Assembly (NCBI GenBank): GCA_964030475.1
Contig: CAXIPT010000001.1
Location: 3,261,075 to 3,325,074, forward strand
Reading direction: 5' to 3'
DNA length: 64,000 bases
DNA from: Tethya wilhelma
Taxonomy: Eukaryota > Porifera > Demospongiae > Tethyida > Tethyidae
The translations under genes were made by a program, and so were the position numbers. The notes beneath the pieces are model-generated. The model was not told the DNA's origin. It did not search any database and saw nothing but the letters and a program-made list of their open reading frames with translations. Of this stretch, positions 39,109-53,961 are shown piece by piece (positions within the stretch are counted from its first letter, which is position 1; each line of letters begins with the position of its first letter).

Positions 39109-40617
39109 TTATACACTGCTGCATTGCTGAGGGGATCCAACATTAGCAGAACTGGAGAGACCAGAAGGATGGGTCTGGTAGACTGTGGGTGTGAGTGTGT
39201 GTGTGTGTGTGCAATTTTGATGAAGAACTATGACAAGATTCTAGAACTTAGAGAATACTTGTACTTTTACTTAAAGTAAGACACAATTAGTTGATGCTTT
39301 ACTCACCAGAGTAAGACTGTCCAGTGACACTCCAGTTTGCCGTGGTACTCGTCACATTGTCTTCACCAACACTCTCCCTTGTGTGAGGGTGTGAGAGTGG
39401 GGAGGAGGTTGTGGAGTAGGTGGAGGGGTGAGGTGGGGAAGGGTTGGCTGAGAACCCAGCAGAGTACTCAGACGGAGTATTAATGTAGACAGTGGAGGAG
39501 GAAGGAGCAGTGTTTGAGCTCACAGCTACTGGCATCATACCTTGAGAGAGAGAGAGAGAGAGAGAGAGATGAAGCAAGCAGTCAATGAGGAATAACGATC
39601 ATAAACTAGTAGGTCCAACATACCAGGAGCTTGAGGAGAGAAAGATGGATGCTTTAAGTGGTCGGGTTGCAGACTTTCTGCCTTATTATTACTATTACTA
39701 TTAGGGGAGTAAGGTCCCTGATGAGAGTGCCACACCTCTCTCCCAGAGGACTGTCGGTGGGCAAACCAAGCCTGGAGAGGGGGAGAGAAAAATGTATAAA
39801 CCATAAAATAGATCATGTACAAACAAGAAAATACAAAACCCTAGCGGACATTAAATCAGCCACTAGTGATTGAATTAGGGTGATTTCTAACATTCCAAGT
39901 CAACGAGCCATGCGGTGAGTGTTCACAGGTTTCATTCTCCACACATCTACCACCCTCGCTGCCATGTAGCTATGTACACTGCGTGTCATGCCTTCCCAGA
40001 GGTAATTAATCACTTACTGGAGACAGACAACAGCCTATAACCAACGCCTACACACTACATGTTGCATGTAATGACCTTAAACAACCAGGGTGAAACTCAA
40101 TGTAGACTATTATCATTACTATACTTTAATCGGGACACAGTGGCTAGCTGGTAAACACACAGCTGTGGTTTGAGACAATAGGTACAGGCATAGTGAAAGC
40201 ATTGATAAATCACATTCAAAATGCTGTCAACACATGCTACACCCCCAATAATCTATGTTTTGAACTAATGACAGGGTTGTACCCATGCTCTGAGTCTCTC
40301 ATTCGTTAAAGTTTTTTTGTGTTTTTTTTCACTTTTCAAACGGTCCTATCTGTAGTTTCCTAGTCAACATGAGGCAACAGGTGGCGCACAAGTAACTAGA
40401 CTAGTGTTGTTGATTCCAGAGAGATTACCTCCTAGCCAGCCAGGCTAATGGTCACCACTATCAGTTTACAGTTGGTGTACAGTGAACATCAATAGGAGAG
40501 TATTGTAATGCAAGCAGGAATGGAAAACAAACTATAAAGTCTATTTTGATAGGCCTTTTTATTTCTAACAAAGTGTGTGTGAAATTGTTTGAATAGCAGC
40601 TGCTGCATGTACATAGC

Positions 40618-40678
<61 letters not shown>

Positions 40679-41850
40679 AGCCAATCACAATCTATCACTG
40701 TAATACCTGTACTTGGCTCTTGCTTAGCTCCAACCTGTGTGCTAGACCTTGCAGCACAGCCTCATTAGGAAACTGGCAACTGGCAAAGGTCATCTCGAGC
40801 TGTTTGGACTGAGTTTCAGTCAGCCCTGTGTACTCTGTCACATCACTCGTCTCTGAAACAGCATCTGTGATGGTGGAGTGTGTTTGTTTGTGTGACACAA
40901 TGATATTAAATCAATTCGAACACACTAGTCAAGCACTACCAACACGTAGGCAGTTATAATAATTATACTCACGTACTCACATACTATCTAGCTAGCCATG
41001 AAATGAAATGATGTCACCTTAGACAAAATAATAAATTCTTGCTAAACTCTCCATGACTCGTAACGGCCAACTGATTCTGGTTTCATGAACCACTACTAAC
41101 GTGATATACGATCTTGCAAGGATCATAATTTTGATAATTTACACATTCAATGTTTATTTTATCTTTAGCCATGGCCGGTTGACTGTGCCCTACTCACATA
41201 AGGGTGGATGAAACTGAGCGACACACTCGAAACAATAGACCGGCTAAGTGTTGCAAATGAACCATGCTAACCGTTCAAAAACCAAAGGATATAAAAGGAA
41301 AACAAACAATGGAACAAGAAAAGAGCTTATTTGGTTATATAGAAAAACTTTATTGTGGCAGAAGACTTGAATTGCTAGATGATGTACACCTTTCCGAATT
41401 TTACTAGCTGGACCTTGTAAGTATTTGCAGAGGGAATGCTATATATGGGGCATGTCAAATTCTCTGAATTAGGCCCACTATTTTTTATTGGATAGAATTG
41501 AAAACATCTCTCTATACAGAGTTATCTAAACTGGATACTAACATAGCAGACATTACCAGACAGATAAGAAAATTCCATTACTATAACCACGAACTGGACT
41601 GAACTCTACCAAATATGCGATGACATAAATTAAGCTATAATATTGCTCTTTATCGGCAATCACTCCTCCATATGGTCTTCTGGAGCACATCCTGAACACA
41701 CTGGTGTTGGCTAATCACATCAATTGTTATTCATTCCGGCTGGATTAAAGGTCTACACTAAGCACAATAGCAGAGACAGCATTATTCCTGGTCAACAGTG
41801 GTTGGTGTTTCCTTTCAAAGAGAGAAATGCTACCCACTCTCTCTCTCTCA

Positions 41851-41890
<40 letters not shown>

Positions 41891-44144
41891 ACAAGCACAA
41901 TGTCAGAGACCTGGCCTACCATGTGTCTGTAGTAAAACCCAACAGTCCAGCCTCTTTACAAGGAGGGATGTATTATTGGGTACACTACACAGCCACTGAT
42001 ACTTATCTCACACAAACTACTACACACTAGCTATTGAGGAAGCTACCTTAGTGGGTTTGCAAACTTTTTACAGGTGGCCTGTGGCGTTCTGAGTGGCTTC
42101 ACCAACTCACATCAAGCCACTTGGAGAGCATAAAGCATAACATGAATCTGTTTGACTCAGCTGCTATTAATTAGATTCACCCTATGGGTACTCTTAGAAA
42201 AAACACTTGAGCTCAAGTGGCATGAAACGACAACATTGCTTTGTGTTCAGAGCTGTGCCAAGCCTAAACAACCATACCTACTGTAAACAGTTGCATTTTT
42301 GGTTGCTTTTCTTCTACCAGAGCACATTCCTATGGTGGTGGTCTTATCACCGAAATTTGATTGGTCAACTATTCATAGTAACCAGATCTAGAGGAATCTT
42401 TGGTTTGGCCTATCAGCAATCTCAACAGTGGAGTGTGGGAGTCATGATGGGCAGTTGTGAAAGTTAAGAATTAACTTCTTGTAATGTTTTCTCTACATAA
42501 AATGATGGATCACCCCTCCAGACCATGTCCACACAAGACCTTGTGGCATTCCTCCCTCTATAACTTACTTGCTCTCCCACACACATATACATACACACAC
42601 AGGAATGCACACACACACACACATACACAACATAATAGAGTGTAGGCATGTTCACGTGTGGTCGAGAACTCACCTTCGTCCTTGTTGTGACTGTGAGGTG
42701 ACATCATGGCAGCTTTGTCGCTGCTTCCAAGTGGCATGTTGGGAGAACGTGCATTAGCAGTGTCAATACTGACGCCCATCTCTGTTGCAGTTTTCTTTGG
42801 ATTAGCCGCTGGTGGACTGGTGACAGAGTTGCTCATGTTGGCTCCTCCATTGGGACCAGTTGGGCTGCACGCTTGGTACGTGCTGTGAGGACTGCACGTC
42901 TGCAGGCTCCTTGGACTCGTAGCAGTCTGGAGGCTACCCACCCCGTGGTTAAGCGGTGCGTTGCTTGAAGAGGTGTAGGCAAAATGCGACTGGGCATGTT
43001 GTGATATCCCGTTGATGGGGACATTGGGGATCTTTGGTGGCTCTGAACCAATGTGAGCGCCACCAGAGGTGTTGTAGTGGACATCCATGTGTGCGTATGC
43101 CGACATGCCAGCACTGCATGCATGTGAAATGGGAGGAGTCATGCTCATTGACATTAGACCGGTGGGAATGTCGCCAGCTTGAGGGTGGGTGAAATTCGGG
43201 GGCATGCGAGCACTCTGTGGAGCCGTCGGAAGTGAAGTGATAAACGGTTGTTGTGGAAGTAAGCCACTAGTGGGCAAGCTAGGGTAGTGATGGTGGGGTG
43301 TCATCAGACCCATGTTTGAAGGGTTGGAGAGGAACTCGCTGTGCAAGATTGGGAAGGGCATTGTCGAATGTTCTGGCAGGAGAGAGACTGGCGGGTTCAT
43401 GTAGCTCTTCTCTTGTAGAGCTTTCTGTCGTTGTTGAGCTCTCGTACGAACAATCCGATTGATGGAACTGACAGAGGGAACATTTGCCTTGTCACACACC
43501 CCCTCTTGAAGCAGGCGGTCACGGATCTCCCATGCAAAAATGCTTGGATTCTCTTGCTTGTATTCTTCAATTTTCGTGACAACATTTGGAGTGGCTACCT
43601 TTGGTTTGCTTCCTCCTATGACCCCAGGCTTAATGGAACCTGTCTCGTAATACCTATTATACATTCAAGAGTGATGAATAAAGTTAGCATAAAGCCACAA
43701 ATGTTGAACATTCATTGGCGCGCGCACATAGTGTCTAATCTTTTTTTTTCGGTGTTCCATTGTCACGTTGAATTTTGTAAAGCTTCTTCACTACGCTATG
43801 CAAGATTGTCTTTATTGGTCTTCATCGCATCAAATGGTGCAGAACAGTGAAAAAAATAACCAACATTCAATTGAACAAGCCAAATTTCATGCACTGCACA
43901 CCTAAACAAAACAGTGACCATGCATGCATGCATTTGATTTTGACTTCGCATATTACCTTCCAAGTATTTTGCTAACACAGCCGTGTGATACTCTCAACTG
44001 TCTGCTGATATCACAAGGGCGCACTCCACTGTGTGACAACTCCACTATCTTCTTGCGTATCGGCTCCGGCAAGGGTCTTCCATTGACGAACACACCACCA
44101 AGCTGGTTGACACCACCTTGCCCACTCGATCCTTTGCCCATCAT
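39109..44144 (-). CDS. PaxB: Pax transcription factor with paired domain and degenerate homeodomain (PaxB-like)
   Basis: Six exons: about 43960-44144, 42670-43653, 40712-40859, 39612-39774, 39303-39539 and 39109-39183. The paired domain spans exons 1 and 2: '[19 protein letters not shown]', '[20 protein letters not shown]', '[18 protein letters not shown]', '[18 protein letters not shown]' and '[12 protein letters not shown]'. A long Pro/Ser/His-rich linker follows with no clear octapeptide. The homeodomain spans exons 3 and 4 with the classical intron just before Trp48. It reads '[19 protein letters not shown]' then '[20 protein letters not shown]'. Helix 3 keeps W48, F49 and R52, but has His for invariant Asn51 and Gln for Arg53, and the N-terminal arm lacks basic residues. 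The paired domain fits the Pax2/5/8 (sponge PaxB) group. The tail is Ser/Pro-rich, typical of a transactivation domain. Confidence 0.88.
40620..40676. repeat. (CA)n microsatellite
   Basis: A pure CA run lies in a Pax intron downstream of the homeodomain exon. Confidence 0.95.
40871..42669. other. Pax intron between paired-domain and homeodomain exons
   Basis: This 1.8-kb intron holds (CT)n/(CA)n at about 41836-41887 and (CA)n-like tracts at about 42580-42635. I see no exon with family similarity and no clear octapeptide-coding exon. Confidence 0.5.
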
Positions 44145-44399
44145 GGCAACTTCTTAGCTTTTGCTGGAGAGCTGCGCTCAGCTGAAATCATTCAAATGAA
44201 TTTTTGAGCCAACTCTGCAGTGCGCGCGGCTTTTTAATGTTTGTGGAACGGAATGTCATAGAATTGGAATGGGACAACAACACAACACAATAGACAATAA
44301 TTAATACAATAACATAAAAATCTTTATAATAATAAACGTCAAAATATACTCACATCAATAATATATACTATCAACTAAAAATGTCAATACTCTCTCTTA

Positions 44400-44576
44400 T
44401 TAAACAGTAGTTTCTGTAGAATTTAAATTATACTTCTTAAAAAAGAATTGTGTTTGAAATGGACCGTAGCCAGCGGATGCCGAAGGCTTAGAATCACTAG
44501 CTACACTGGACAATGATGGGGTTGCAGGTGGTGGAGGTGTTGACTGTGAGAATGAATGAGTCTAGAGAAGAGTGAG

Positions 44577-44646
<70 letters not shown>

Positions 44647-47600
44647 TAATTCAGTTTGTTTTGGCCTTCAATGTATCAACAACAATGATCACGAATCTAC
44701 TAGCTGTGCTAAATACACATGCACATTCCCCTAACCTGTCTGTGAACTGGTACGTGTTCATGATGATAACCAGAATCTTTGCTGATCTGTGAGTTGGTAC
44801 TAAAGTGTTCAATACGGAATGAACGGATTCTTTCAAACACACACTGAGCTGACAACCGACTCTCAGCATCTGCATCCCAAGCTTCACTGATGGTATCTGT
44901 TATCGGATCAAAGACCTACATCAACAAGAGATGTGTGTATGTGTGTGTGTGTGTGTTGTAACAGTCAAATTTTGATATCACTAAATTCTAACTGGCAGAC
45001 TTCACCCTGACCTCACCGCCACAGGTTTAACAAGACTGAACTTGGGTAATATTTTAAAGTATTGATGGATGACAAAGTATTGTACTGTAATACGCTGCCA
45101 TAGTGTGGGAGTACAAAGCAAGAGTTGAATAGTGACACTAGGACTACATTTGCACACACCTGTCGATCTAGAGTCATGCATACCAGAGGTAGTAACTTCC
45201 TAGTGAATAACTGCCCACATTTATTTTCTAGTACATGTTACAAACAGTCGCATACATTGTAGTACATGCAGTAAAACTCACACTATTGTTCTGAAAGCCA
45301 CTAGGCATGGCAGGCCTCATGTTACGGGTAACAACAACTGCACGCATATCTTCAATGCCCGGGTTGGGAGGAGTTTCCTCTTCAAAGGGAGCCTTGTAGT
45401 CCTTCACCGTGGCTGCAATAATGTAGGTGTAAATAATTTTGTGAAGTAAACTGTACAAAAAAGCACTTTGGGTCTGAAATTACGAGTGGTGAGTGACCAA
45501 CTTTAAGTAATGACTCATGCTGGGCACTTTCACTCACCTACACACTAGTTTGTGTAGGTTATACTTTAATGAGGCGACAGGTAATAGCAGCTTAAGTTGA
45601 AGATCTTTACACTCAACTGAATATCTACTGTATGCAACATAGCTGCATAATGTATACAGTGCCCTTTAAACTTTGTGCTATGTCATATACATGCAACAAT
45701 TCATAGCAACATAATTTAGTAACACTGTGCAAAGCAATGCACTGTGGAGTGTATGTTTGGCTAACTCACAGTGATATAAGAGGTGACCCTATACATGAAC
45801 CCTAATCATTCAAAATTAGGTCAGTTTCAGGTGAGTGGAGTGCACTAAGACTTATATGGTGCATGGCCAGGCATAACACAGACAGCCGGTGAAACAAAGC
45901 CTCCTCGTTGAGCGTTTGACGAGTAAAATGAGAGTCTGGGGAAATCTTCACCACATACTACTTGTTGTCTGCCATTCATTCTCCCTCTCACACACGTACA
46001 CACTACTGGTCCATTGTGGCATCAACATGTTGACAGCAAGAGAAGACGGAAGAATATTTTAGCCACCACACTCAGAGAAAGAGATTAGAACCCACCTACA
46101 ACCATTTCCCCCCCACGTACGGATCACCAAGCAACAGCACATTATGTGCTCTCTCTCAGAGATAACAATCGTGTATGTTTGTATGTGTTTGTTCCCCCCA
46201 GCATTTCGTCAAACCAACAAGTGTCAACTAAATTCCATGAGTGCCACAGTGTGTGGAGTGTCCATTTCCTAATGGACTGTGAGCATAGAGGCAATCAGAT
46301 ACTCAATCATCCATTTTAATTTTTTTATCCACACACATACACTTGTGTTGTACACATGCCATACATGTATGTACCCAACACACAGACACACACACACACA
46401 CACACACTGTAAAGGTTGTGTTCTATCCCAACAAAAAAGCTATCAACTTACAATTAAGCAAGTCCAATTTGGGAAAGAATATAGATTTTTTCCATGGCAA
46501 ATGCCATGAAGGATCAGTAGGACCTGGTAGGGCCATGTGTGTATGAGGCCTCTTATCTGAACTGTGGGTACAACTATGTATATGCAGTTAGCCAACTATG
46601 ACACTAACATCATCAGATCACCAAACTCCATCTTGACCTAAAATAACCATCACATTATTGTAGTGGACTCGTCCAGCTTACGCAGGTGTACATATTCTTC
46701 TTTTTTTCTGTGGAGGCCTGGCCATGTTGTGGCATGTACTCAACATTTTGTAGGTACAAAGAGACTATGTAGAACAAAACTACATACTTTCAAGAAGGCA
46801 TGAAAGTTTCCACTCGTGCAAATTACACCACATGTGCAAAGAGATCAGAGAATTATTCTCCTAAGGGCGATGCACACAGGCAATCTCTATATTGGAACCG
46901 TTGCTGTTGCAGACAGTTATGTGTGATGAAAAATCAAATGAGCCTTTAAGCTAATAGTTTTGAAAGCACTGTTGCATGTGTTTGAGTTTCAATGTACCAG
47001 CTAATTGTACAAATCAAGATATTTTCTACTTGGTTGCATATTCAAGTGACTGGCTATAAGCACAATCATCGCGCGTGTGTGTATATAAAAGAACCGGTTT
47101 CTTGCCACACTTCACAACTACAACCCTCATCATCGAATGACCTTCATACAACCATGTCACACAAAGAGCACATGCATGCCCTGGCACAACAGCTGGTTGG
47201 TTGACAATAGCAGAAGAGGAGAAAAAAGGCGTATTATTATATCAGTGTACACAAGAGATTGAAGTGTTAGAGTAGTATTGATGTCTCAGATTGGCCAAGT
47301 TAGGTTATCATCAACGGCATTGCTGGTGTTGCAATACCAACTACTGTGGTCACTGTTCAAACCAACACAGCTGATGAACACTGACCTCCACACTATCTCC
47401 TGACCATGATAGCACTGAGACACACACACTCACTCACTTTGCCCGCTCAAAATCTCCACAATACATGCATGTATGGAATAGCATGTACTACACGAGGTTA
47501 CTCCCAACTAGCAAGTTCCTTGCTTTTCTCAGAGGGTCAAAAAGAGAGGGAAACCAGAGGACAAAAAAAGGGGTGTCTAGTTTTTGTAATACAGCATGAG

Positions 47601-50600
47601 CTAACTGTAAAGTAATGTGCATAATGGATGCCTAAATAGGGATTTTTTCCTTCCTAATTTTAGTGTAATTGCAACAGAATGTGGTGTATGATTGAACACA
47701 ACTAGCTGACCAATAAAGGTGAAGACTAGACACATGATAACATGCTCCATTACCTCCATCATTCATTGGGAAGTACATCCACAAAAGTCATATAATCATT
47801 AACACAAAAAGACCCAGGGTCAGACTCGACATTTCTTTACCTGTCCTCCTCCCTGCTTCAGTATTACAAAATAAAGATTTGACCTTTCACTTGCAGAGAG
47901 GGCAAGGTTCTTAGGCAACAATGGGGGAATACAATCCGGGGCCATGTGAAGGAGTGACACAGACACCAGATAAGGAGAAAGAAGTCTAGCACAACAATGG
48001 CCTGATGTGACCAGAATGGTCCACCACAGAGAAGCCACCACAAGGAAGATAACAGGTGATCAAAGACATACCTACACACTGGAGTAGTAGTACACAACTG
48101 TAGGATCCTGCTACACATCCCATGCAGAGTTAGGGAGAGGGAAAGCACGATGATAATCACTAGTGGAGCCTCGACCACAAGATTTACCTCCTACATTTTG
48201 TTTACGAGTGACTGACAAGTGTTTGTGAGAGCTAATCTACTTACAAAGTCACTTACCTGTAACTACAGACACACAAACAAGAGTGAAATGTACATTAGGG
48301 AGGTTACATGTAGAGATAAGGAACCAAAATGATCATAACACCTGCAAACCACCATGTCCTGTGTTGGTTTCATTCCAAAACTTGTTGAGATGATAGTCAC
48401 TGATCGAACACGCATGCATTGAGAGCTCATGAGCTCCTGCATACATGTGCACTTACAAACAATTTAGGGATTTTCCCCCTCTACAAACATGCCAAGTACA
48501 GGTATACATTTGTCGTAGCCCTCTCTATTCTAGATGTAATGGAAGGAACAGTGGCGTGTTACCTCATGAGCTCCTGATAGTATCATGCGACAAGTATGTA
48601 TTAGAGCTAGACACACATAATACAAGTGTCACACGTAGTCCAAGATCATGCGCTAAAAAGTCGTTTTGTCCACGTCTATGTGTGTTTATGTTTTAATTTG
48701 TAGGCAAATCTGAAGTATATAAGCTTGATCAAACATTGTATAGTTATTTATTAAGATTTTTATAACACATGCATGTTTTGGGGCATCCAATAGGAACCCC
48801 TCCAAAACTGCTGCTGCTATTGTTGCACGATGGTATTGACATCATCCTGACAGGTTCTAATTAACACCCACCATATCCCTCATATACATGCAGCCAAAAT
48901 TACACTTCATTGTCAGAAATTTGCAAATTTTCCAGAAAGGTGATATATAAACTTTGCATCACGACTCAACTTTCAACGGTATGCCATTACAAATTACAGT
49001 ACATGTATTCACATGAGACACCGATACTATGGATATGGACAAGACATCTGCAATTAACTAAATACAGCCGTTGGCTGGACAAGGAAGGAAAGAGGTGCCC
49101 CTGCAATTATACCTAAAGTGGAACAAACAGCTGTCTGTTTTTCTACACAAAGATGGAACCACAGCGATTGCAATTTTCTACGGCTCATTGAACAGACTCC
49201 CTCCCTCCCACACTCTACAATACAGTGACATGACATTGCAGTAGCACACAAGTAGTTCGATCTCCATAAACTTGAAGCATACACATGCAATGCAGCATGT
49301 ATTGTAGATCAGAAAATCCTTGTGTTGAACAGATTTTCTTAATATTTTCGTAAATACGATACATCTGAAAAAAATTGAATGGATTGCCCCATTCATGTTT
49401 GAAATTTTTCACAGATTTTAATTTTCGTAAATGATCTAATTGATCAATCTGATAATACCAAAATTTTTTAACTACAAAAATTTCCCAATCTACGGTATAT
49501 ACAGCCAATCAGTATTGTACCAAGATGATTTGTACCTGTTCATTTTTTAGACAGCACCACTAAAATCTAAACAAACAAGGACCCATGAACATTGTACTTA
49601 CCATTTGAAATGACAGTACGAGACGCTATCTCCCAGATGATGAGTCCTAAGGCGTAGTCATCAATCCTCAAATACGGATCCCGCCCAAAGTTGATAGCTC
49701 CTTCCAAGACTTCAGGTGCCATATATCTACTGGTACCGACCTAAACAAAGAGGCAATACACATTACAATAGCAGCTAGTCTAGATGCAACCCTTCAGTCT
49801 TACAATATTCCATCATGCCCCCCAAACCTCACACTGCCATGGGAACCAGTCCCCTACCAAGAGTTCACCACATCCCCTCCCAACTCTTACTACCATATAG
49901 CAGGAAATTTTTGCTGATCCAAATTTTCACTGTATTGATCATTTTAGCAAGAAGTCAAATTTTCGCTTAACATCGATCATGACAAACCGGAAGCATTATT
50001 ACAAGTGCAAGTGTTTAAGTTCTTTTTTTCATGATCAGATCGTGACCACGAAAATGGCAAAAATTTCCCACTACATAAGTACATATATCATATAATTTTA
50101 TACATTCTTACAATAGCTACATTGTACCTGGCCATGAGAGATCTGTAAGTGTTCGGAACCGGACTGGAACTTCACTGCCAACCCAAAATCTAAGCAAGTG
50201 AAGAAAGAAAGACGAGTGCATAGATGACTCAATGAAACAAATCCTCTCTTAAGCGAATGCAGTGACTACTAGATAGAGTATTTTAGGCTGGTTCACAATC
50301 ACAATTACTATATTGCTAGCTGTGTTATGAAAAAAAAAACAAAAAAAAAAAAACAAAGATACACAACAAAAACTTTATAGACCAGATTTCTATTTTGCAA
50401 TGGGCTACATATCACCCAATATGAGAATCCTACCATTACATGGAGCATATATACAAGCCTAAAAAAATCAAAACACACACGACGCACCTGAAATACAACA
50501 CTGGCCGTCGTTCTTGACAAGTACATTCTTTGACTTGAGGTCACGGTGAGCAATTGCTGGCTTGGTTGGATGGGAGGTTATCTCCTGATGGAGATACGCC

Positions 50601-50835
50601 AAACCAGCGGCAACAGATTCAGAGAGGTCACAGAACTCTATGAGTTCTACAGTCTGCTGCTTCAAAAGCTCGTAGAGTGATCCTCTCGAGTGAAATTCAA
50701 AGACAAGATTGTACGTGTTGTTGATGTTCTCATACTGGAACTGATAGTGGAGGATGTACTTATTCAGTAGTGGAGTTTGATAAATGTCTAATTCCGATCT
50801 GAAGGATTCCAAATCATTCTTGGAGAATACCTGCA

Positions 50836-50907
<72 letters not shown>

Positions 50908-53466
50908 GTGTATGTGCATGTGTGTGTGTGCATATGTGTGTGTGTGTACACATAGATGTCTGTGACCTGCACCGTGCACTTCTCACCTGTCGTTACTACA
51001 CTAGTCGAAGGTTTCATATCTGAAGGTGTTGTAGTGGTGATCACAGAGTCATTGCTTATGTTTGGAAAGATTGGATTGAGGTTGCACAAGTCACTAGTGC
51101 AACAACAGGTATAAATTCCTTTGTTGTTTGGATTGGGGGTCAAGACACAGCGTTCCCGAGAAATACAAGATGTCGTTGCTTGCTGTTGGGTGAAGCAGTC
51201 TCCCAGCTGTGCAAAATAAAAAACAGAGTGTTTTAATAAAAAAAAGTCTCAAACAAATACATGTATTAGAGAAAAAACTCAGGGCTTACCAAGTTTACAA
51301 AAGTGCCACCTCTCAGTCTATAAGTAGAAAGACAGACAGCAACTATACTCTCTGAGAACTCTTGTTCGCAGGGTTTTGCACGAGGTTCACAGACAGAGCC
51401 ATTGCAGGTGTTGGAGTAATGAGAACACACTAAACCTCTGGGGTCTACAGGAAAGAAACAATGCACATGTACCTCAATGCAAAGTTCTTAAGCATAGTAC
51501 GGAAGCAAATGCACAGCATAAAAATACTAATAATTTTGACCAATTGTATATAAACACTTGGCATCTGAATATGTACAGCGGGGGCTACTATAGTAAGTTT
51601 GTTTTGTGTGATTGTGCGTGTGTCTGATCAGTAAAAATTGCACAGTAGTAGATGTCAAAATAGCAAAATGAATGACATTATACTATTATCAACAGGTGGC
51701 CGCTTGTAGACCATGCCTTGCTAATTAAGGCGCACATGATCAGCTATGTGGCCGTTTGAGTTTGCTGATGCAGGAAGCTTTTCCAGGCTAATTCAGCGAT
51801 CGACTACTAGGCAGTTTTATATACCAATTGAGTTATTACCTGTCCAAGCAGCTAAGTCAACTCAGCCAAGCTCATGCACATTAGTCCAAGCTCCACTGTA
51901 TTCTAGGTAACGCACACTACATGGGGCGTGATAAATCGGTGCGGTTTCGGAGCTAATTACACATTAATGCGTACCATATTTCAAGATTCATGAACTAAGT
52001 ACCATCCATTTCGACTTGTTGAGAGTTGCCATTCAAATAATTTAGTAACAGACTGACATCAGAAAAAAAACAAATATCCTCTGCATGAGCTACACACATG
52101 CCAAGGCTTAATTATGTACACATATGTACCATGGTGGTTTAACTGTTTCCTAATGTTGAAGATTATTTCTGAATCAGCAAACTAGCAAAGAAACTAACAG
52201 TGCTAGTTTCTGGGCATTATATTGTTGGCTAGAAGTTAAGGCTAAGTGCTAACAATGGAGCATTCAAACAGGGTTAGTAGTTGGAGAGCAACAAAACCAT
52301 ACAAAGGTAAGCTTATACTGTAGACCGGGAAATTTTTGCTGCTAAAAAATTTCATCAACGACCAGTACTTACGAAAATTAAACACAACCAACATGTATTT
52401 TGTATGGTGATATTTACAGAACATTTAGCAACAATGAAAATTAAAAATGCACGAAAATTTTACAGGCGAAATACTTTACCACTTAAAATTTCCCGATCGA
52501 TAAAAATTAACAGCAGCACGAAAATGGAAACACTTGCACACACATTGCACACAAACGCAACAGAGATCTTTTTATTTTAAAAAGAGACCTTTCAAGTTAC
52601 ATGACATCAGACTCAAAATTCATCTTGACTACATCACGTTTTAAAACAGCCAACAAGACAAGCACTGTCCTTCATGCAGTGACTTACCGCGACACGTACG
52701 TCCATCCTCTTCAAGGATCCTGACGCCATTGCAAGAACATGTAAAAGACCCCTCAACATTGGTGCACACTTCACAATGCGTATCCCCAAGGCATTCATTG
52801 ATGTCTACGGTATTAACAATAACAAGAGGTAGAGGAAAGAGTATGTACAGCAATTGTATGGATCAAGAGGCGAATTTCTTTAACTCACCCACGCAAGTCT
52901 GAGTGGAAGCATCGAGGGAATATCCTAAGGGACACAGGCACTGTGGGGTACGTGTGACGCCAATGAGGATACACGAGTGGGAACAGTTAAGTTCAGAGCA
53001 AGGGTCGTGGAAACTGTACAATGGGTGAACAGTAACCATCACTATACCACAAGTTGGGAAATTTGCATGAAAATTTAGTGAACCGATGGCAAGACAAAGC
53101 AAAAAAGTTTCCCACAAAATTTTTACAAGTATTTACGGTAGTTTTACTATCAATACTTACCTCAACCTGGACTTATCGGAGTACCTTGTCAAATCCTCGC
53201 TGTTACAGAGGTGAGATGAGCAACAGCAAGTGATCTGTGCAGCTCTGGATGTAGTATCAATTTCACACTGGTCTGGGCAGCTCTCTTGACTATAACACCC
53301 CTTCTCCAGGAGAGAATATGTACTAGTTCCTTCATCATAGAGAACCCTAGAAAAACATGCTGGGTGAGACACATGGCACTCCTCATAACCATAAAAGCAA
53401 TCATTCTCCGAGAGTGAGCAATTGTAAAGTTCACAGGTTATTGTGTCTGAGTTGGGGGGAGGAAGG

Positions 53467-53512
<46 letters not shown>

Positions 53513-53911
53513 GTAAAATTTAACCGAGATGCTATGCATTCAATGACAAACAAATTGCATACAATGTCACGTACAACATTAAAAACTCACTCTCGTCCAA
53601 TGGTGGTGGTGTCCCGGGGAGGTCTGGCAGTAATGGTGGGGGAGTGAGGTCTGCAAGGGAAAGATAACCACATTCAAACATCAGCTAGTCTTGTTCCATA
53701 AGGACACATACCTGTTGTAAGAACATGGTTACACCAAGTACTGTTGCAACAACAGGAATAAACAACTCCTGTCTGCGTCGGTTGCCATGAACACGTTGAT
53801 CTCTAAAGGAAGAGGAAAACATATCAGATAATTGGACGACAGAGTCACATGGAAGGGGGCAGATAAGATGAAATGGATTCAATTTCAGTGTTTTGAGCAT
53901 ACACACATAAG

Positions 53912-53961
<50 letters not shown>

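Noticed and set aside
42670..42760. Pax octapeptide candidate 'VSIDTANA' in the linker
   Set aside because: It shares only S-I-D with the octapeptide/eh1 consensus and lacks the G-I-L-G part.
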